This document shows positions 21,401-31,434 of a stretch of DNA of 64,000 bases, piece after piece. Source of the stretch: Catonia carolina (taxonomy: Eukaryota; Arthropoda; Insecta; Hemiptera; Achilidae); NCBI GenBank assembly GCA_035578175.1, contig JAQMRL010000001.1, positions 237,599,038 through 237,663,037 on the forward strand, given 5' to 3'. The stretch's first letter is position 1. Each line of letters starts with the position of its first letter. The translations under genes and the position numbers were made by a program. The notes under the pieces are model-generated. The model searched no databases, was not told where the DNA came from, and saw only the letters and a list, made by a program, of their open reading frames with translations.

Positions 21401-21664
21401 GACCAACACAAACGGTACCAAGCTAAACGGAGTGACCCTCCCACCGACAATCCAGCCTTCGAGGTAGGGAAAAAGGTGTACATTCGACATCACCCCCTTT
21501 CCAAGAAAATAGCTGGGTTCCACGCCGGTTTTGCTCCCCGCTGGAAGGGACCATACCAAATTGTGCATCGCGCTGGACCCGTATACTGGGTGAACATCGA
21601 CAACGAAAAGACTAAAGTGCATCAAGACGACGTTCGCCCTTACATCGAACCTCTGGACCTTTAG
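18329..21664 (+). CDS. pol: Pol polyprotein (protease, RT, RNase H, integrase)
   Basis: Residue numbers count from the open frame's first Met, though translation is expected by -1 frameshift from gag near 18359. Aspartic protease: LLDSAATHNFM (75-85, DSA form). Reverse transcriptase: LDLKTGYWQV with D328, and YLDD at 390-393. RNase H: TDAS (D539), E581 and TDSQ (D606). Integrase: HHCC zinc motif H774, H781, C811, C814; catalytic D843, D903 and E938, with 34 residues between the last two. A GPY/F module (WKGPYQI, about 1072-1078) lies near the C-terminus, and no chromodomain follows. The single frame has no stops and all catalytic residues, so enzymes could be active. The stop is TAG 21662-21664. 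Confidence 0.95.
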   Translation: MPGLPGEKRAGKRRSCEKFCPDPQPASGATEVKTETTPKIATTPTTIGIAHITAESNTPLPRITIHIGKKPVHALLDSAATHNFMNTRHLPPEAVPTPLDAAIHLATTDAVCEIRGDAAIEIKINREPTIVNFYIVDNLREDVILGQPWLRNQHACLDFEASRLLYGEKKRQAVFWQPKSRAQETTLDTENIQHSAPQSHVGPLIELLETYSSVFHEVSPPQPTNAATHKITLTNTRPIYTRPYRYSTEKLQSIKEEVKIMKEKGYVEPADTPFNSPIVVVKKKSGANRLCIDYRRLNEVTENETPPQVNIHDALKAIGKAKVFTTLDLKTGYWQVPLEPESRPYTAFTTPQGEKLQFTVMPFGLKNAPSTFQKMMNSVLSGLEDFCSAYLDDVIVFSNDWEEHILHLSRILERLDAYHLTCALEKCHFGKDSTNYLGHSVTPEGNQPLPENVMAVEEAQPPTNKKQLRQFLGVVNWLREFIPRMAELSAPLTNLLAKNSRWRWDESAALTFQTIKDAVKEITTLHRPDPTRQLILQTDASKLGLGAVLYQEDEEKQRQVISYASAKLSPTEQRYHANEQECLAIIWAVKRYRPYLEDREFLLRTDSQALTWLSTLKDSRAKLTRWALLLQEFKFRIEHCPGKKNELPDALSRQPTGKTIDPDEFDLADRATPPEQPQTSPEPPSIQQIDVEPNTLVEEIKQIQAQDPAIEEKKQQIDRLSQLPAASRSRIEKRFLERHRVSEDLLQFRHSDQSEDWKIVVPASYRDRILYHYHDEDLAGHPGSDETGDKIMKHFTWPNLRNEVNKYVGNCYICTTFKANTHPRTAGQRPRQPTRPWETVAVDLMGPYPLTPNRKRVLLVATDLFSRWTEAFALPNSHAPTVIKKMEDEVFSRWGYPAKILTDLGTQFTSHSWKNACSRWKAKHWTTPAYHPRANPTERRNQEIKKGLRVRLDGQHRNWEKHLPSVLFSLRNRRNIATGYAPSELLFGQTLHRPGDWGLKAHESNEDAAVTRQAGALQRQQAARDQHKRYQAKRSDPPTDNPAFEVGKKVYIRHHPLSKKIAGFHAGFAPRWKGPYQIVHRAGPVYWVNIDNEKTKVHQDDVRPYIEPLDL
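18359..18414 (+). promoter_or_regulatory. -1 ribosomal frameshift signal: slippery site and pseudoknot
   Basis: GGGAAAC at 18359-18365 lies in the gag frame as G GGA AAC, the X XXY YYZ form needed for -1 slippage into pol. After a 6-nt spacer, GCTGTG (18372-18377) pairs with CACAGC (18396-18401). The loop segment GCCCC (18387-18391) pairs with GGGGC (18410-18414). The loops are 9, 4 and 8 nt, so an H-type pseudoknot can form. The gag stop (18423-18425) lies just beyond. GGGAAAC is a heptamer known from retroviral gag-pro/pol sites. Confidence 0.82.
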
Positions 21665-21735
21665 TGCAGTGCATAATATTCACATTTACCTGTAAATAGG
21701 AATCTCATGTGTATAGTTTTAAGTAGTCGTAAAAT

Positions 21736-22087
21736 CATAAAATCTAAAGCCCGGGGCCTGCGAGCTCTACACCTTTTGTTTGCTCTGTTCATTTTCCAGG
21801 GCCTGCGCGCCCTGCTGTCTCTATTAGTCCGTAAATTAGTTGTAAGGATTCTCATAAAATCTAAAGCCCGGGGCCTGCGAGCTCTACACCTTTTGTTTGC
21901 TCTGTTCATTTTCCAGGGCCTGCGCGCCCTGCTGTCTCTATTAGTCCGTAAATTAGTTGTAAGGATTCTCATAAAATCTAAAGCCCGGGGCCTGCGAGCT
22001 CTACACCTTTTGTTTGCTCTGTTCATTTTCCAGGGCCTACGCGCCCTGCTTTCTCTGTTAGACCGTAAGTTAGCTGTTAAGAATTCT
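21736..22087 (+). repeat. Three tandem 117-bp repeats between pol and polypurine tract
   Basis: Units start at 21736, 21853 and 21970 (cataaaatctaaagcccggg). Units 1 and 2 look identical; unit 3 is 118 bp and diverged toward its end. Each unit contains the short inverted block AGGGC-ctgcgc-GCCCT, altered in unit 3. As 117 is a multiple of three, repetitive frames appear on both strands; these are judged non-coding. Confidence 0.9.
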
Positions 22088-22206
22088 CATCCAACTATGT
22101 ATCTTATAGATCAATAAGTCCTTGTAAATCTAGACCTAAGAGCCAAACATTGTAACACACTTTTAAAGATTCAATAAACTTTCTTCGGCTGTCGCTGCTC
22201 TCACTC

Positions 22207-22216
22207 AGGGGGGAGT
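22207..22216 (+). promoter_or_regulatory. Polypurine tract (plus-strand primer)
   Basis: AGGGGGGAG followed by one T lies directly before the TG of the 3' LTR, the expected position of the RNase H-resistant primer. An AATAAA at 22173-22178 lies just upstream, outside the LTR. Confidence 0.85.
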
Positions 22217-22654
22217 TGATACAACACAGTCAAGGCTAACCAGTATACGCACTAACACACACACAACACACATGCATTTACAGAAACAAGTTGTCCAGAC
22301 TCGGACCAATCAGGAGCCGGCACGCCATGCTGCTCTCTGATTGGTTACAGGTTGGACAACCTAACAGTATATAAGCAGGTAGTTTTCACACACAGAGCAG
22401 TCTTACACCAGCAGTCACGAGGGACACAACTAGACAACACAGCTCCAGCCGAAGAAACTCTATAAGGATAACCAAGTCTTCTCGCTTTATTTCTGATGTC
22501 TCCTGCTTGCCCACGACGGGCCGTCCGCTGTTCCAGCGGCAATTAGTCGCTTCGCCGGGTTCGTCCCAGGCGGTGCTTCGCTGTTTCTCTCGGGAATAGC
22601 GGAGGTTCGCACCCATGCGAACAGTCCTCCACGACCTAAGCTTTCTACATAAAC

Positions 22655-22670
22655 GACCCTTTTCAGGGCC
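22655..22670 (+). promoter_or_regulatory. Histone-mRNA-like stem-loop 1 (3' LTR)
   Basis: This is the 3' LTR copy of the hairpin at 16618-16633, with the same A/C mismatch. In element RNA it would lie within the terminal region. Confidence 0.6.
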
Positions 22671-22725
22671 GTCATCCTTAAGGTTAAAAATTATTTTATA
22701 ATTTTTTCCCGATTCCAACCTGCTT

Positions 22726-23193
22726 ATGTCAAGACGCCGGGGAGGTAAAAAGGAGCAACACCGCCGAGCCCGGCAACAACGACTCGCCGAACGGACAACC
22801 TCGTCACTGCAGCAGAGATCTCCTCGCCCCGTCGCATCACTTAGTTTAACCGTCGCGCCAGGGCCGGCTCCGTCATCTACCGTCACTGCACCACCTAACC
22901 ATCCCCCTCCTTCTCCTACTCGTTATTTTACTCACCTCCCGTTGATCGCATTGCCAACCACATTAGTCACCCCTCTCCCTCCAACACCCCGTAAATTCCG
23001 CCCTAAAACCTTTTTCGTCGCTCTTGACAATATTCCTAAACCCTACTGTAACCTTCCCCGCAATACCATAATTCAATCGAACGATCCCCGACTCCCACTT
23101 ATTCAGTATCCTCTCGAAGTCTCTTCCATAGAAAACACCATGACCGAACGCCGAAAAGCCTGCCGTGCCTTGACGTACAGCGACCGCCGTTAG
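22726..23193 (+). CDS. LTR-encoded basic proline-rich protein, 155 aa (hypothetical)
   Basis: I do not recognise this protein. It begins with a strongly basic segment (residues 1-24, about half Arg or Lys), like an RNA-binding or nuclear-localisation tail. A Pro/Ser/Thr-rich middle (about 30-90) follows, then a less biased C-terminal third ending ALTYSDRR. The stop (TAG, 23191-23193) is 25 nt before the perfect histone-like hairpin at 23219. The LTR thus has the layout of a small gene: TATA promoter, frame, short 3' UTR, stem-loop. Doubts are the weak start context, two upstream short frames and the opposite strand, which is also open over part of the region. Read alone it is a hypothetical gene. 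Confidence 0.4.
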   Translation: MSRRRGGKKEQHRRARQQRLAERTTSSLQQRSPRPVASLSLTVAPGPAPSSTVTAPPNHPPPSPTRYFTHLPLIALPTTLVTPLPPTPRKFRPKTFFVALDNIPKPYCNLPRNTIIQSNDPRLPLIQYPLEVSSIENTMTERRKACRALTYSDRR

Positions 23194-23218
23194 AAGCACA
23201 ATCTAACCATCATAAAAC

Positions 23219-23234
23219 GGCCCTTTTCAGGGCC
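23219..23234 (+). promoter_or_regulatory. Histone-mRNA-like stem-loop 2 (3' LTR)
   Basis: This is a perfect GGCCCT-TTTC-AGGGCC hairpin with ACCA 3' flank, identical to 17181-17196. Being in the 3' LTR, it is the copy that could define an RNA 3' end if it is used that way. Confidence 0.72.
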
Positions 23235-23346
23235 ACCAATTTATTGCCCACCAAGGTTGCAAACCGCTACCCAGCACTGACTCAGGCCGGCGAACGACTC
23301 TTTGAGAGCCTCCTCGCTCCCTCCGCCGCCCGCCTGGTGTCAGAAT

Positions 23347-25140
23347 CTTTAACTAAACAACTAGTAACAATAAAATACAATTGACAGCAAACATTATGTT
23401 GTAAAACTGTATATCTGGATTGTTTTACTTAAAGTGATACATGGTTTTAGGAATGCAGGACAAAGGAAGATTATAAAAGATTGTGACGTGGCATTAAAGG
23501 CGATTGTAGATCATCAGGAACGAAAAACGACCTTATATTTAGAGTAACAGAATGGGTTTAATCAATGGAAGACAGAGAATGCATTCAAATGTATGATGAA
23601 AAGTTGGAGTCCTAGAGAAAAAACAAGAGGGAAAGAGGAAGGCCTAAATATCACTTGGAAGATAAAATTCATAGAAATAAATGTAAAGAAAGATAAGGAG
23701 CTGCGGTACGTGTAAAGAATGGATTTGGGCATGAATATTTTTGTTACTTCGTTAGATCATATTTGGGACAGTGTAATGAAAATAAAGGGTGAAAAAGATC
23801 ACAAACGGAATAATGCGTGTAAATACTGATTCTGAAATAGAAAAATTTGATTCCTTTATATGAATACTTTAATTATATGCGACACCATTGAATTTTGGAT
23901 ATCTCCATTTGGAATGAGGAGATAAAAGACTATCATGAAGGTTGGAGACAGCATATGGAAAGGATTTTAGCTCAAATGATACCTCTCAAAATCTCATGGT
24001 ATCCTCCAAAAGTGAACAGACTTTGGTACACCTAAAAATATATGAATTAGAAAAATGTGGATATTTAAAACTAATAAATTTAAATGGAATGACATAAAAT
24101 CATTTAAACGTATGTCAATTCAAATGATTAATTTTAAATTGTATTTGTTTAAGATATTTGATTAAAAATGTATTCTAATAAATACTCATATAATAAAATA
24201 ATAAAAGTACAGTTATTACTACCAGTGAGCAGGAAATAGTAAACAACGGAACAGATAGTAAAGAGGGGTTGAAGAATTGGGGACGACGGTATTGTTTGCA
24301 GTGTCTGGAACTCAATGATGGGGGAGCATCTGGCACACGACTAACCCCCTAAAATGTAGACACAACTGTGGGGGTAAAAGTAGATAGGTACTTTATTGCA
24401 CCTGGATGATAAAACGGGGAAAGGAATCTCATTTAAGTTATCAAATATTATCTACTTTCTTTCGTCCCTGGATCTCTTTGTCTCTAAAAATAAGATCCTT
24501 TTTATTAAAATATATTTGTTTATCAAGAGTAAATATTAAATAAAAAGAATATTGCTACAGAATCAATCTATCCAGAACCAAATGTAAGTAGAACTTTAAG
24601 ACTATAAAAAAACCTAAACCTTAACAAAATATTTATTTTTTAATGAATTTTAATAAACGAATAAAAAACTCACAAAATATTACATTGATTTACAGTAAAA
24701 AAACCGACTGTAAATACAGTCATAGAATACCAAAATTTTGATGGTTTTACTTTTAAAAATATACATAGATAACTAATACTGACAAGAATTTGAAAATCCG
24801 TATGAAAAACTATATCCTGTTTCATAACCTAAAACCAGCGAGTTGCGATTTTGTATATAACCTTGGTTCCCCTTAGGACTTGATTAAACCATAATATCAA
24901 GATTCAAGACGGGTTTTCAAAATTTGAACATCACACTCAGATTGTAAGTAAACATTAAAATGGAGTAATTGTTCAATGACAACTTAATACGGTTTAAAAT
25001 TTTGCTTAGGTTATCCATAAATATTCTAGATTTGCAAACAGCATTGAGCTATTCGATAGATATTAATTTCAATCACGAATGTCATACACGCAACAACTAA
25101 AAAACACTGTTTCCTTTAGATAAAAAAACAATATAGATTA
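23347..25140. other. AT-rich stretch, possible decayed LINE sequence
   Basis: Around 23910-24010 a translation such as EEIKDYHEGWRQHMERILAQ resembles the tail of LINE ORF2 proteins, but the match is weak and stops surround it. Nothing else is recognised. Confidence 0.3.
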
Positions 25141-25460
25141 CGAGGTCGAGAAGAACTACGAGTATACAATGAGAATGAACGATTACTGGAAACGATTAAA
25201 AAACGAAGACTAATCTTGTACGGTAACCTGTATACGTAGAATGGACGGCAAAACAAATTTTTAAGACACTAACCAATAGACCTAAAGTGTCGGATCAATA
25301 ATTTAAAAAAGTCAGAAAAGATATTGAGAAAACCGGAATTAACCGAGGAAACTCAATGACCCGAACCAAATTTAGACAACTAATTACGGACTAGAAAAGC
25401 ATCCATGAAGATCAAAAACGGAACTCCGGGTAGACACAAGAAGGAAAAGTGTATAATAAA
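25141..25460 (+). pseudogene. LINE ORF2 C-terminal fragment
   Basis: The translation RRELRVYNENERLLETIKKR, then RLILYGNLY and, after breaks, KKVRKDIEKTG-like sequence follows the ORF2 tail pattern of insect LINEs (ETIRKRRLxFYGHLxRM...). Several stops and frame changes are present. Related tails occur at 36095-36480 and 51840-52500. Confidence 0.55.
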
Positions 25461-25589
25461 CGAATGCTGAGAATGTGGGCTGCAAAAAGAGCTCCCAGAA
25501 ACGTCTAAGTCACCTCACGTGGTCTAAAATTGGTCCTATACGAAATAAAAACAAAACAAACATAACGGTGATAAAGAGTGTTAATCAGC

Positions 25590-25695
25590 TAACTTCATTT
25601 TACTGACCAAGCCGACCATTCCCGAAAGGTACAGTTAATTGAACCCCAACCATCAAAGTACACCGGTAACTACTGTTTAGTATTGAAATCCTAGT
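25590..25695 (-). repeat. SINE family C fragment
   Basis: The blocks gttaattgaaccccaaccat and caaagtacaccggtaact match the two longer copies at 41855-42177 and 45593-45915. The tRNA-like end is missing. Confidence 0.55.
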
Positions 25696-25795
25696 AAAAG
25701 TATCCTAGTAAGTAAAAAAATCCTAGTAAGTAATAGTGTATCCTAGTAATAGGTGAGTCTAGTATAGTGTCTCTAATAAGTAATAGTAACGTAAT
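25686..25795 (+). repeat. Imperfect minisatellite (tcctagtaagtaa)
   Basis: About six degenerate units of tcctagtaagtaa-type sequence are arranged in tandem, with point changes and small gaps. Confidence 0.55.
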
Positions 25796-25806
25796 AATTG
25801 TTGATG

Positions 25807-26190
25807 TTAAGGTCAATAGTCAAACGGCTGGTTTGAACCTCTAGAAGTTTTACTAAGTAAAAACGAGGAGTGAGGTGGTTTACTATTGCCTTCCTCACCG
25901 AGTTGAAAGAATATCCTTATCAGCATGCCAGGCCCTCCGAAAAGCATCACTTTCCACCCTGCAAATGACACCTTCACTTCATTCACCACAGGATCTGGCT
26001 GTATAGTGAAATTCATTACTCTTAGAGGAGATAACTGTGACTAGTGTCTTTTATACCTCTACCTCTTCTGTTCTCTAATAGTTCAATCACATAATTGGCT
26101 GACTATGTGATAAGAAACAGAACTATTTTTTGTAGCCCTGAAACCAACAGATCGAGAGCAATTAATTTAACACACCACCTCCCTATTATG
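25807..26190 (-). repeat. Dispersed repeat D, copy 4
   Basis: This is a full-length minus-strand copy. It has the frame beginning MNFTIQPDPVVNEVKVSFAG, open for 67 residues, and a tail of TTG-type triplets on the lower-coordinate side. Confidence 0.72.
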
Positions 26191-27184
26191 GGCATAACGT
26201 AACAATATCGTAGGTATAGAACGTTATATTACAGGTACCTATAATTGTGTATTCCATACCGGGGTCAAAGGTCGAATAAATAAATAATGTAGGGTTTTTG
26301 CAGAAAATCGCAAACTGCTACCAAACAAAAATTAAACAATTAACTTAATTGCCTTTGGATAAAAAAATTACTTATTTGAAAATACCCTTTTTAATAAAAT
26401 ACTACCTTGAGATGATTATTACAAATAGAATGTATTAAAATACAGCCCTACTAGAATGTATTCTGACGGGTACTAATAAAAAGCCCTATTAAAATATTCA
26501 GTCAAACGATTAAATTTTTAAAAGCGAATTATAATTCCTGTATAAGAGGTTTAGGCTATGAAATAACTTATTCGTTATCAGTGTACCATGATATCTTATT
26601 CTCTGCAGGGTTATGTTTTTATTTCTATAAGTACCAACTGAACGTAAATTTGTACTCGTCTACAAATTAACAGAATGTATTTTTTTTTATTTGTAAAAAT
26701 CATACAAATCATATATGTTTATTAATTATCGATTTAATGATCAGTTATGGTTAGATAGGGTTGAATTTGTTTGAGGATGGCTTTTTAATATTTTTTATCT
26801 TCTATCAATAATTAAAGAGAAATTGAAGAGATACTTGCAGTATTCGTTAGGTCCACTTAACTTTAGTAAATATCGTATGCAAATTGAAGTAATTTAATTT
26901 CCTTGAAGCTGAAATGAAGTAACTGTGATGAATCTAAAAAAATAAAATTGAAAATTGGTTGTTTATTTTTTCTGATATAGACACTCGTAAAAAGCTGTTC
27001 AGCAAGTATTTTTTCATAAGCGTATACTTTTTCAACTTTTTCTTATACAAAATGTTTTACAACGGTACAGTAAACACAAGCACATTTTACGTGTTTTATA
27101 CACTATTATAAAACTAAAACTTTAAATATATTGTGCAATTCAAAATGTACTGTATAATTATTTTCAAAATCCCGTCAGCTATGA
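26191..27184. other. AT-rich stretch, nothing identified
   Basis: No gene or repeat was recognised. Confidence 0.4.
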
Positions 27185-27265
27185 GGCCGGCCCGTGGTGG
27201 AATGGTCAGCGCAAACGGATCTATTCAGGGTCGTGGGTTCGAGCCCCACGTTAAGTGCCACTTAT
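27185..27265 (+). repeat. tRNA-like sequence (SINE head or tRNA pseudogene)
   Basis: An A-box-like block (gtggtggaatggtcagcgc) and a clear B box (gtgggttcgagccccacg, forming a TPsiC-like stem) are present at tRNA spacing. The would-be acceptor strands do not pair, so a working tRNA is unlikely. Confidence 0.55.
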
Positions 27266-27427
27266 TATCATCTAGTGCACACAGCAACGTCACTACATGG
27301 ATAATACACAAAAAATTGTGTAAAACAGCTTATCCAGAGATTATTTATTTCGTTAATACATTTTAATCAACTATTCCGTTCCCTGGTACAACACGGACAA
27401 AAGATTTTTTTATTTTTACTTTAATTA

Positions 27428-27570
27428 AAGTCGCATTAACTGCTTGGTCATTAGCGACTACGGTGGGTTAAGAAACTAGAACAGTAAGTAATGACTTGTG
27501 AAAATTTCCAGACCCAAGCCCGGAATCGAACCCGAGACTAGCGCGCTACCACTGCACCATAGAGGCGACC
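27428..27570 (-). repeat. SINE family A, copy 2
   Basis: It shares with 15466-15622 the blocks agtcgcattaactgcttggt, ggtcattagcgactac and ggaatcgaacccgagac (B-box complement) and ends in gaggcgacc. Confidence 0.65.
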
Positions 27571-30500
27571 AGGACAAAAGATTTCTTATAGGCACAGTTG
27601 GTGCAAAGTCAATTTTAATTCAGTTATTTGAAAATTTAAAAATACAATGTTTTGAGAATGAGTTTTAAAAAATGAATAAAATATTACAACATAGTGGAAC
27701 TCATTTAGATTAGCTTAGATTTTGAACTAAAAATAATATTTAGGATTTTGAGATTATAAAAAAATTATTTACAGAAGCTACCTTCTAAATCAGTTTAAGA
27801 TTATTGGTTGATTTTAAATACATTATTTTTGAATTTAGTCAACGTTAAGAAAATATTTAATAACTTAATAAATTTAAATTGGAGTAATTTTTTAGAAGAA
27901 ATGAACATTTTGAAAATTAAAATATGTAATATATATTTTTTGAAATACATTTTGCTAGGTACTTTACTGAGGAAATAATAAATCAGCTGTTATACTCTTT
28001 TTAAATGAATGCATAATGTAGTTAACTGCTACGTAGCCTACGCCAGAGTCCCGGGTTTGATTTTTATAGATACTGAAGTTACGAGTTTGCCTTTTGCGTA
28101 TGTATGGGCTGTGAGGAAGGGAAATGATATATTTACAGAGCTGCCAACCTCAACACTGGGACACTACTCGTACATTTCACTACCGTGAAGTTTTTAGATA
28201 CATTTTGTAAGCTGTGGTTTATTCCGGGAAAATGTTTTCTTCATAAATCTTATAAGAAATAAATATGACCTGTAATATTGCCTACAGCTTAATTAAATGA
28301 CTAGAAATGTTTGATTTACTGTAATTACGAATGAATCGCCTTCTTTACTATTGCTGTCACCGGCGTTTTCATTATCAGTCTCTCTAGTATCTACCTAACC
28401 GTTTTCTTTTTTTACCAGGTGTCAACAAAACTGTTAAAGAATAGCTTCTTCACGTCCTTAATTTCCTTCTTTATTTTTCGAATTGTGGAAAGAGAAGCAT
28501 CACAGTAGTTAACCGCTCGCTCACGGCTTTTGTTAAGAGGCATTTTTGATTAGCTTCAACTTAACAACATTTTATTACATTGCGTTCAGCACTGTGAATA
28601 ATTCGACCACGTTTTCGATAAACGGACATTTGTTTTTACGGTAACAAACAGTTATATTCGTACAGTTATAACAATAACCTAAAAAAGTTATACAGCAAAA
28701 GTTATACAGTTATAACCTACAAAAGGTTCCTTCAAAAGGATATACTGTATATGCTCCGGGTATAGTACAAGTTTTTATGTTTGTCGTACTGAAATTAAAG
28801 CAGTCGCGCATGCGCACTGGTGCTTTTCCCCCCTCGTTGGAAACAAGGGCAAACTCGTGATTCAAGTGACTATATCTATTACTCTTCTCATCGTCTACAT
28901 TAACAGTAATAACAAAACCGTCGGACGTAAAACAAAAAATGGAAGAAAATCTGTCATTTTCTTTTGTTTCATGTTATTTTTGTGTTTTTCACCTGCATAA
29001 CCCAGTCGTCAAATGAGTTACTGTTGGCTATTGTTTAATATATCGCTGGGTTGCTTCTAGCACGTTCTTTATAAAAAAATACACCCGACCAATATCTGTT
29101 TATTTTCGGCTGATTTAAATGGTTAAGTCCCGGCTTCCTTAACTACCTACGTCATTACACCCACTAAAAATTCATCTTCTTGGACCCGAATCGGTTAATG
29201 AAATATCCGTTTTGAGGGAGAACCTACGGTAATAATTTTCTTTTTCGTGTTCAATTTTAGAATTTATTGGTATATAAGCCTACCCTTCAAAAAACTGTTA
29301 TTTATTTCCCGTTATTTATGTATTAAAAGATTTATTATGATTATAAAATATTATACAGATTCAAAATAATGAATTAAAGGTAAAAATGTAACGATTTAAT
29401 AATAAATGAAATGGTCTCACATGTTGGTTAAGAATAAACCTCAAGTGTGAATTTGTGAATGTATGTTAATTCCCGCACAGAGCTTAGAGATTTTCATTCA
29501 GAACAATATAAAATAATCAAAAAAGTCCAGTTAAGAATGCAATAGCGTGTAAATGTTCATTCGCACATGAACAGAAACTGAAATATAATTATAGAAATAG
29601 AATTCCATAGACACAGAAAGTGAGAAAAGTAAAACAAATACACTGTACTGTGCACGCAAACACGCAAAATTATAAATAATACAACAGTACAAATATAAAA
29701 CTATAAAATTATGAAAGAGAAAACTAATTTTTACTAAGTAAACAAGTGTTCACATAAAAATAATAACGATTCATTTAAATTCTTAAGTGTAAAAACACTG
29801 AAAAAATTTAATTAAAAGGATTCATAGAAAAGAAATATTCAGTTAACAAACAACTACGAAAAATGCGAGCTATTGTAGTGAAAGAAAACCAAGAAAAATC
29901 GTTTTAAGCACTGAAAAACCACAACAGTAATTCAACAAAGATTTTTCAACGGTAAACATAGTACACCAACTTTAACAGACGTCTTAAAATAGGACTGAGT
30001 AAATTGTAACATTTTTCATTTGAAATTTTCCGCTTAACGTTACCCATTTAATGTTTTATTTACTTACTTTTGTTAATTTAAAAAAGAGAAGAATTTCTTA
30101 CAGAAAATGAGTTTCCTTAAAACATAAAAATGTTATGTAAATAAGCAGTATTAGCGTACAATAAGAAAGAAAATATTAACTTTACGAAAATCAACGTAAA
30201 CTTATATTTTATGATAGATTAAAAACTCAATGCAATAAAAATACACATTTTTATTTATTTTTTCCTTAATTACAATACACAAATCTACTCCTATTTCAGT
30301 CAACGCCAATTTAAGCAATTTTGTTTGTTATTACCATACAGTTCAAGCTCACCAATCCGAACTAATGAAAATTGCGACAGTTCGGGGTAGCGAATTTTTG
30401 TCTAAAAGGCAATTTTCATGTTTAAAATACGTAAAATACAATTGTTTTTGTGGAATTAACTAATTTAATAATATTATACGTACAATCACATGACTTGTTT

Positions 30501-30940
30501 TTCCACAAAAAAGTTACTATTATAAAATATTATAAAAATAGCTAAATTAACAATAAAATATCATAAATACAGTAATTAAAATATGTACTTTATGTTGCAA
30601 AAACCTAATTCAATAATAAAATAAGTACTTTTCAATAAACTTCATTTTTTCACAAAAATGCCATTTACTTTCTTCCAATTCTTGGAAGCCAAAATTTTGT
30701 TCGAATGCTTCGTTTCTACAACCAATCATATTTCATGAAACGGCTTATCGGTTTGGTTAGTCCACTTTATACACTTATTAAAATTTGCAACTGCCACTTC
30801 ATGATTTATTTTATTTTCCGGTAGTTTCGTTGTCATCATCATCATCATTCTGCAGAGTCGTTTACGATTTCGGCGTCTGATTACAGTATTAAGACATTCA
30901 AAAAATAATCGTACCATAGGAAATCATCATCACTACATAA
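27571..30940. other. Long AT-rich stretch, possible isolated NRF-1-like site
   Basis: No coding region was found in 3.4 kb. At 28805-28816 the sequence CGCGCATGCGCA fits the palindromic NRF-1 consensus and stands out in AT-rich DNA. A tRNA-like block (cccgggtttgatttt) occurs near 28050. No exon is evident nearby. Confidence 0.35.
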
Positions 30941-30941
30941 A

Positions 30942-31275
30942 AAGTTTAGTGTGAAACACTCACACAACTATCTCTTGCCAATATAAATAATAAACAATAT
31001 AACCTAATATTAGTAATAAAACATTAGAAATAAACAAAATCAATAATTTCAAAAAACATAACCTCATTTTAATCATGAGTGAATGATGCAAAATGAAAAT
31101 CAACCTCAGTTTGGCTCAATAATACGAAAAATCACGTTTTGACGCTACCCTAGGCTCTGTAGAGAAAAATACTTGAAATAAAAGTTGTAGATCTTTTAAT
31201 TTCGTATAAATTTGATAATATGCACTTCTGTCGTAAAATGCATACTACGGCCGAAATCTAAAAAAAAAAGTTCGT
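30942..31275 (+). repeat. Dispersed repeat E, copy 2 (5' portion)
   Basis: It starts agtgtgaaacactcacacaa and follows copy 1 through taaaagttgtagatctttt, ending after gcatactacggccgaaatct. The 3' two thirds are missing. Confidence 0.65.
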
Positions 31276-31434
31276 AACACTAAACTACTATACATTCAGT
31301 TATAACTACTAAATTAATTATCGGATCAGAAAATAATATTTAGGCAAAAATTTCAGAACAATTTTAGAATAACATCCAGATTCTTTAAATACTTTAAACA
31401 TGATTTTTATTTCATTCATCACACACAAATAATA

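Larger units (their letters stand above)
16180..23342 (+). mobile_element. Complete Ty3/gypsy-type LTR retrotransposon (7163 bp)
   Basis: Direct LTRs begin TGATAC and end TGTCA. They flank a primer-binding site, overlapping gag and pol, a tandem repeat and a polypurine tract, with a 4-bp GAAT duplication outside. Domain order in Pol is protease, reverse transcriptase, RNase H, integrase, GPY/F, which defines Ty3/gypsy rather than Copia. I saw only one difference between the LTRs, one C in a short C-run (17049 versus 23087), so insertion was recent. Both main frames are open, so the copy may be competent. No env-like frame follows pol. The element is far richer in GC and CpG than its surroundings. 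Confidence 0.95.
22217..23342 (+). repeat. 3' LTR (1126 bp)
   Basis: It matches the 5' LTR throughout as far as I could compare, except for one extra C at 23087-23090. It repeats the CCAAT dyad (22290-22360), TATA (22368-22375), both hairpins and the internal frame. GAAT follows at 23343-23346. Confidence 0.93.

Noticed and set aside
21661..22117. Repetitive frames on both strands over the 117-bp repeats
   Set aside because: The repeat length is a multiple of three, so any open unit gives a long repetitive frame. Both strands are open, which points to chance.
21665..22216. Possible env gene after pol
   Set aside because: Only about 550 bp separate pol from the 3' LTR, and these hold tandem repeats and the polypurine tract. 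No signal peptide or membrane frame is present.
27185..27265. Functional tRNA gene
   Set aside because: A and B boxes are present but the acceptor strands do not pair, and similar heads occur in SINE families in this window.
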